Origin: Mageeibacillus sp. UBA6980
Lineage (GTDB): Bacteria > Bacillota > Clostridia > Saccharofermentanales > Saccharofermentanaceae
DNA length: 31,979 nt
Direction of reading: 5' to 3'
Assembly (NCBI GenBank): GCA_002450095.1
Contig: DJYK01000017.1
Coordinates: 1 to 31,979 of the forward strand
Made by a program: the position numbers and the translations under genes. Position 1 is the first letter of the stretch. Every line of letters starts with the position of its first letter. Under the pieces are notes generated by a model that saw only the letters and a list, made by a program, of their open reading frames with translations, searched no databases and was not told where the DNA came from. Shown in pieces: positions 28,226 through 31,979 of this stretch.

Positions 28226-30781
28226 ATGAACAAGCAACAACTTGCCAATAAAATATGGGAATCCGCAAATAAGATGCGCTCCAAGATCGAGGCAAATGAG
28301 TATAAAGACTATATACTAGGATTCATATTTTACAAATTTCTATCGGATAAAGAAGTTAAGTATTTAACCAGTATCGGATATACCAAAGATGACATTGATA
28401 CTGTAAGCGAAGAAGATTCTGATATCGTTGAGAATGTTCAGAAGAATATCGGATATTTTATCAGTTATGATAACTTATTCTCAACTTGGCTACAAAAAGG
28501 AAGTGACTTCAATGTCGCTGATGTTAGAGATGCAATCAATGCATTTAATCGCCTGATTAATTCATCTCACAAAAAAGTGTTCTCAGGTATCTTTGCAACA
28601 CTTGAAACCGGTCTGTCCAAATTGGGAGATAGTTCTAACTCACAGACCAAGGCTATCAGTGATTTGATATATCTAATCAAAGATATTCCGATGGATGGTA
28701 AGCAAGATTATGATGTCCTTGGTTTTATATATGAATACCTGATTTCAAATTTCGCAGCAAATGCAGGAAAAAAGGCCGGCGAGTTCTACACACCTCACGA
28801 AGTATCCCTTCTCATGTCTGAGATCGTAGCAGATCATCTTAAGAATAGACCTGAGATAAAAATATATGATCCGACGAGCGGATCAGGTTCGCTCCTGATT
28901 AACATTGGTAGGTCAATAGCTAAGCACATGGGGGATAGCAATAAGATTAAGTACTATGCCCAAGAGCTAAAGGAGAATACCTATAATCTTACACGTATGA
29001 ATCTTGTAATGCGCGGTATCCTTCCTGATAATATTGTCACAAGAAACGGCGATACACTTGAAGAAGATTGGCCGTACTTTGAAGAAAGTGATCCTAATGG
29101 CACTTATGAGCCTTTGTATGTAGATGCTGTTGTATCCAATCCACCATATTCGCAGAATTGGAATCCTGCCGATAAAGAATCAGATCCGAGATATGCACGA
29201 TTTGGCTTGGCTCCTAAAGGTAAGGCGGACTACGCTTTCCTTCTTCATGATCTTTTTCATATTAAAAGCGATGGCATCATGACTATCGTTCTTCCTCACG
29301 GTGTCTTATTTAGAGGTGGCGAAGAAGGCGAGATCCGAAAGAATCTTATCGAGAATAATCATATTGATGCAGTTATCGGTTTACCTGCAAACATCTTCTT
29401 TGGAACTGGTATTCCCACGATCATCATGGTGCTTAAACAGAAGCGTGAGAATACTGATGTGCTGATAGTTGATGCATCCAAGGGTTTTGAGAAAGTCGGA
29501 AAAAACAATAAGCTTCGTGCTTCCGATATTAAAAGAATCACAGATGTAGTTACCAAGAGAATCAGCATCGATAAGTTCTCGCGTGTTGTATCCCGTGATG
29601 AGATTAGAGCCAATGAGTATAATCTTAATATTCCTCGCTACGTTGATTCTTCGGAAAAAACAGAGAGTTGGGATATATATGCTTCTATGTTTGGAGGTAT
29701 TCCATTCAAAGAGATAAATGAACTTAATGAGTATTGGGATGCTTTCCCGGGATTAAAAGATGCGTTGTTCACAAAGATAAATGACTCTTATGCATCACTT
29801 GTTGATACAGATGTTCACAAAACTGTCAAAGAGTACCCTTCGGTTCAAGCGTTTATAAGCAGATATGTACAGGCGTTTGATAGTTTTGACGGATACCTCA
29901 AAGAGCGGTTATTATCTTCGATTGAAAGTATCAATATATCGAAGGAAGAGTCTGTCCTTAGTGAGAATATATTTGAGCGCTTGAGAGATGTTCCGCTTGT
30001 TGATTCATACGGTGCATATCAGATATTAGATAATAGTTGGAGTAAGGTTGCTGTTGATCTCGAGATAATCCAGACTGAAGGTTTCCAAGTATGCAAACAA
30101 GTTGATCCTAACATGATCGTTAAGAAAAAGGATGGCAAAGAACATGAAGTTCAGGATGGATGGATTGGTCATGTCATTCCGTTTGAACTAGTACAGGAAA
30201 AATATCTCTCTGAAAAGGCAGATGTGCTTCGTGCTGCAGAAGATAGACTCATTGAGATTACTTCAAGGTACGAGGAAGCTCTGGAGGAACTGCCTGAAGA
30301 AGAGAAAGAAAAGAATTTTGTTAATGATGACAAGACTGCTTTTGTATGGGCAGAGGTGAAGAGAGCAATTAAGGCTCAGGAAGTTGAACCTGAAATTATA
30401 GTGATTCTTAAAGATGTTTTCGCCAAGAATGAGGAAGAGAAGAAGCTTAAGAAGAGCATAAAGGAATTATCAGCATCACTTCACATGGAAACGAAGCGTG
30501 TCATCGAGGAGCTTAGCGATGCACAGGTAATGGAATTGTTGGAAGAAAAGTGGATAGTACCCATGATGAACAGCCTGGCTCAACTTCCAGATAGTATTAT
30601 TGGAGATTTCATATCTAAGTTGGATAAGTTATCAAGTAAGTATGACACCACATTTGCGGAAGTTGAGGATCGAATTAATGAGACAGAAAAAGAATTGTCT
30701 GCCATGATCGACCAACTAACTGGAAATGAGTTTGATATGCAAGGTCTTGCAGAACTGAAAAAGCTGTTAGGGGGACTTTAA
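28226..30781 (+). CDS. hsdM: Type I restriction-modification system, methyltransferase subunit HsdM
   Basis: The protein is 851 residues, clearly longer than the usual 500-550. The N-terminal HsdM_N domain starts MNKQQLANKIWESANKMRSK. The N6-adenine methyltransferase core has the SAM-binding motif DPTSGSGSL (215-223) and the catalytic NPPY (305-308). After about residue 480 a long, charged, partly coiled-coil extension follows (for example EEKKLKKSIKELSASLHMET and ISKLDKLSSKYDTTFAEV). It methylates the host's target adenines as an M2S complex with HsdS. ATG at 28226 is chosen because AAGAGG lies eight bases upstream; a GTG at 28217 overlaps that site. hsdS starts one base after the stop. No restriction subunit is in the window. 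Confidence 0.93.
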   Translation: MNKQQLANKIWESANKMRSKIEANEYKDYILGFIFYKFLSDKEVKYLTSIGYTKDDIDTVSEEDSDIVENVQKNIGYFISYDNLFSTWLQKGSDFNVADVRDAINAFNRLINSSHKKVFSGIFATLETGLSKLGDSSNSQTKAISDLIYLIKDIPMDGKQDYDVLGFIYEYLISNFAANAGKKAGEFYTPHEVSLLMSEIVADHLKNRPEIKIYDPTSGSGSLLINIGRSIAKHMGDSNKIKYYAQELKENTYNLTRMNLVMRGILPDNIVTRNGDTLEEDWPYFEESDPNGTYEPLYVDAVVSNPPYSQNWNPADKESDPRYARFGLAPKGKADYAFLLHDLFHIKSDGIMTIVLPHGVLFRGGEEGEIRKNLIENNHIDAVIGLPANIFFGTGIPTIIMVLKQKRENTDVLIVDASKGFEKVGKNNKLRASDIKRITDVVTKRISIDKFSRVVSRDEIRANEYNLNIPRYVDSSEKTESWDIYASMFGGIPFKEINELNEYWDAFPGLKDALFTKINDSYASLVDTDVHKTVKEYPSVQAFISRYVQAFDSFDGYLKERLLSSIESINISKEESVLSENIFERLRDVPLVDSYGAYQILDNSWSKVAVDLEIIQTEGFQVCKQVDPNMIVKKKDGKEHEVQDGWIGHVIPFELVQEKYLSEKADVLRAAEDRLIEITSRYEEALEELPEEEKEKNFVNDDKTAFVWAEVKRAIKAQEVEPEIIVILKDVFAKNEEEKKLKKSIKELSASLHMETKRVIEELSDAQVMELLEEKWIVPMMNSLAQLPDSIIGDFISKLDKLSSKYDTTFAEVEDRINETEKELSAMIDQLTGNEFDMQGLAELKKLLGGL

Positions 30782-30782
30782 T

Positions 30783-31979
30783 ATGGCGAGTAATGAATTA
30801 AGTCCTAATATCAGATTTGAAGGTTTTTCTGACACTTGGGAACAGCGTAAGCTTGGCAAGTGTGGAGAAACATATACTGGATTGTCTGGAAAAACAAAAG
30901 AAGACTTCGGGCATGGTGAGGCGAGATTTGTTACATACATAAATGTATTTTCAAATCCAATTGCTGATAAAGAAAAGGTTGAGGCTGTTGAGATTGATAA
31001 ATCACAAAACAGTGTACAGTATGGAGATGTATTTTTCACAACATCTTCTGAAACACCCGAAGAGGTAGGAATGTCTTGCGTATGGCTTGAAAGCACCGAG
31101 AATACTTACTTAAACAGTTTCTGTTTTGGATATAGACCTTCCATCAACATAGATCCATATTTTATGGCATATGCTCTCAGATCAGATACCGTCAGAAAGA
31201 AAATTGTCTTTTTGGCGCAAGGTATATCAAGATACAATATTTCAAAAAATAAAGTCATGGAAATAGAGATTCCATTGCCAACACTTGAAGAACAAAAACT
31301 ACTTGGCAAATATTTTGATAACCTCGACAACCTTATCACCCTTCATCAGCGTAAGCTTGAGAAACTGAAAAATATCAAAAAATCAATGCTTGAAAAGATG
31401 TTTCCTCGTGATGGAAGTGAAATTCCAGAAGTGAGATTTGCTGGATTTACTGACCCTTGGGAACAGCGTAAGCTTGGAGACATCATGAATATTACCTCTG
31501 TAAAGCGTATTCATCAGTCAGATTGGACAGATGAAGGTGTGCGTTTTTTAAGAGCTCGTGATATTGTAGCGACCGCTAAGGGAGAAGAACCTAGTGACTA
31601 CCTATATATCTCTCAGGAGAAATACGATGAATACAGTTCTATATCTGGAAAAGTAGCAGTTGATGATTTGCTCGTAACGGGCGTAGGAACTATAGGAGTC
31701 CCGTATTTAGTGCGTAATACGGATCCTTTGTATTTTAAGGACGGTAATGTCATTTGGTTCCAAAATAACAATCAGATCAACGGAGAGTTCTTTTATTATT
31801 CATTTATCGGTTGCCATATACAGTCATTTATACATGATTCAGCCGGAATTGGAACGGTTGGCACATATACAATTGATAGTGGAAAGAAAACACCCATCTA
31901 TCTTCCTTGTACAATTGAGCAGAGACGAATTGGTGCGTTCATGGCATCTGTTGATAACCTTATCACCCTTCATCAGTGT
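30783..31979 (+). CDS. hsdS: Type I restriction-modification specificity subunit HsdS (partial, runs off the window)
   Basis: 399 codons are visible without a stop. Two target-recognition domains alternate with conserved spacers. TRD1 (about 13-170) opens with EGFSDTWEQRKLG; the first spacer ends NLDNLITLHQRKLEKLKNIK (about 177-200). TRD2 (about 216-380) opens with AGFTDPWEQRKLG; the second spacer begins DNLITLHQ at the window edge. HsdS chooses the DNA sequence methylated by HsdM. Near-identical repeats at the two spacers (given separately) allow exchange of domains. AGGGGG lies about eight bases before the ATG. Confidence 0.92.
   Translation, partial: MASNELSPNIRFEGFSDTWEQRKLGKCGETYTGLSGKTKEDFGHGEARFVTYINVFSNPIADKEKVEAVEIDKSQNSVQYGDVFFTTSSETPEEVGMSCVWLESTENTYLNSFCFGYRPSINIDPYFMAYALRSDTVRKKIVFLAQGISRYNISKNKVMEIEIPLPTLEEQKLLGKYFDNLDNLITLHQRKLEKLKNIKKSMLEKMFPRDGSEIPEVRFAGFTDPWEQRKLGDIMNITSVKRIHQSDWTDEGVRFLRARDIVATAKGEEPSDYLYISQEKYDEYSSISGKVAVDDLLVTGVGTIGVPYLVRNTDPLYFKDGNVIWFQNNNQINGEFFYYSFIGCHIQSFIHDSAGIGTVGTYTIDSGKKTPIYLPCTIEQRRIGAFMASVDNLITLHQC
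30835..30856 (+). repeat. 22-base direct repeat, hsdS TRD1 boundary
   Basis: Identical to 31456-31477 and encoding the shared WEQRKLG segment. It marks the start of a target-recognition domain and is a potential recombination site. Confidence 0.92.
31329..31349 (+). repeat. 21-base direct repeat, hsdS spacer
   Basis: Identical to 31956-31976 and encoding NLITLHQ. It marks the end of TRD1; the second copy marks the end of TRD2 at the window edge. Confidence 0.92.

Noticed and set aside
28057..28251. 64-residue gene before hsdM
   Set aside because: TTG start, no ribosome binding site, overlaps hsdM and no recognisable content.

Overview
The window looks like a chromosomal segment of a low-to-moderate GC member of the Bacillota, most likely class Clostridia. 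The reasons are a LoaP-type NusG paralogue, a long-form hibernation factor, RNase J, a DUF1934 protein, a COG2426 exporter, extended -10 promoters and GGAGG-type ribosome binding sites. A closer placement (for example a gut or rumen anaerobe) is only a guess.

Layout. Bases 1-74 are the 3' end of gapA. Next come a small membrane protein, hpf (minus strand), a zinc-ribbon protein, and a three-gene ABC importer on the minus strand (lipoprotein, permease, ATPase). loaP, rpsU and a recJ-rel operon follow (4.1-9.6 kb), with a 46-residue membrane protein convergent to rel. Two overlapping WYL-domain genes (9.8-12.0 kb) are separated from a slipin/SPFH gene by 372 bases rich in inverted repeats. Then come a secreted SH3-3D wall protein, RNase J, and proS with a secreted transglutaminase/leucine-rich-repeat protein. 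A tightly coupled run follows: cyclophilin lipoprotein, AraC regulator, COG2426 exporter, RluA, murI, DUF1934 and a lipoprotein (19.9-24.9 kb).

From 24.9 kb the region becomes accessory. It holds an Rpn-type PD-(D/E)XK nuclease/transposase whose ribosome binding site lies in a hairpin, an unannotated 52-residue gene, an esterase, a membrane protein, a probable type I toxin-antitoxin locus, and a type I modification (hsdM) and specificity (hsdS, cut by the window edge) pair.

The most interesting element is at 27.37-27.92 kb. A 38-residue hydrophobic toxin-like ORF on the minus strand has its own ribosome binding site. It is opposed by a short plus-strand RNA with an extended -10 promoter and an intrinsic terminator, and the two transcripts begin with nearly the same sequence. 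The antisense RNA gene is duplicated about 400 bases downstream, where only the last seven toxin codons remain. A second general observation is that four genes (loaP, the 46-residue protein, the first WYL gene and the SH3-3D gene) have a -10 box 6-7 bases before the ATG and no Shine-Dalgarno, which suggests leaderless transcripts.
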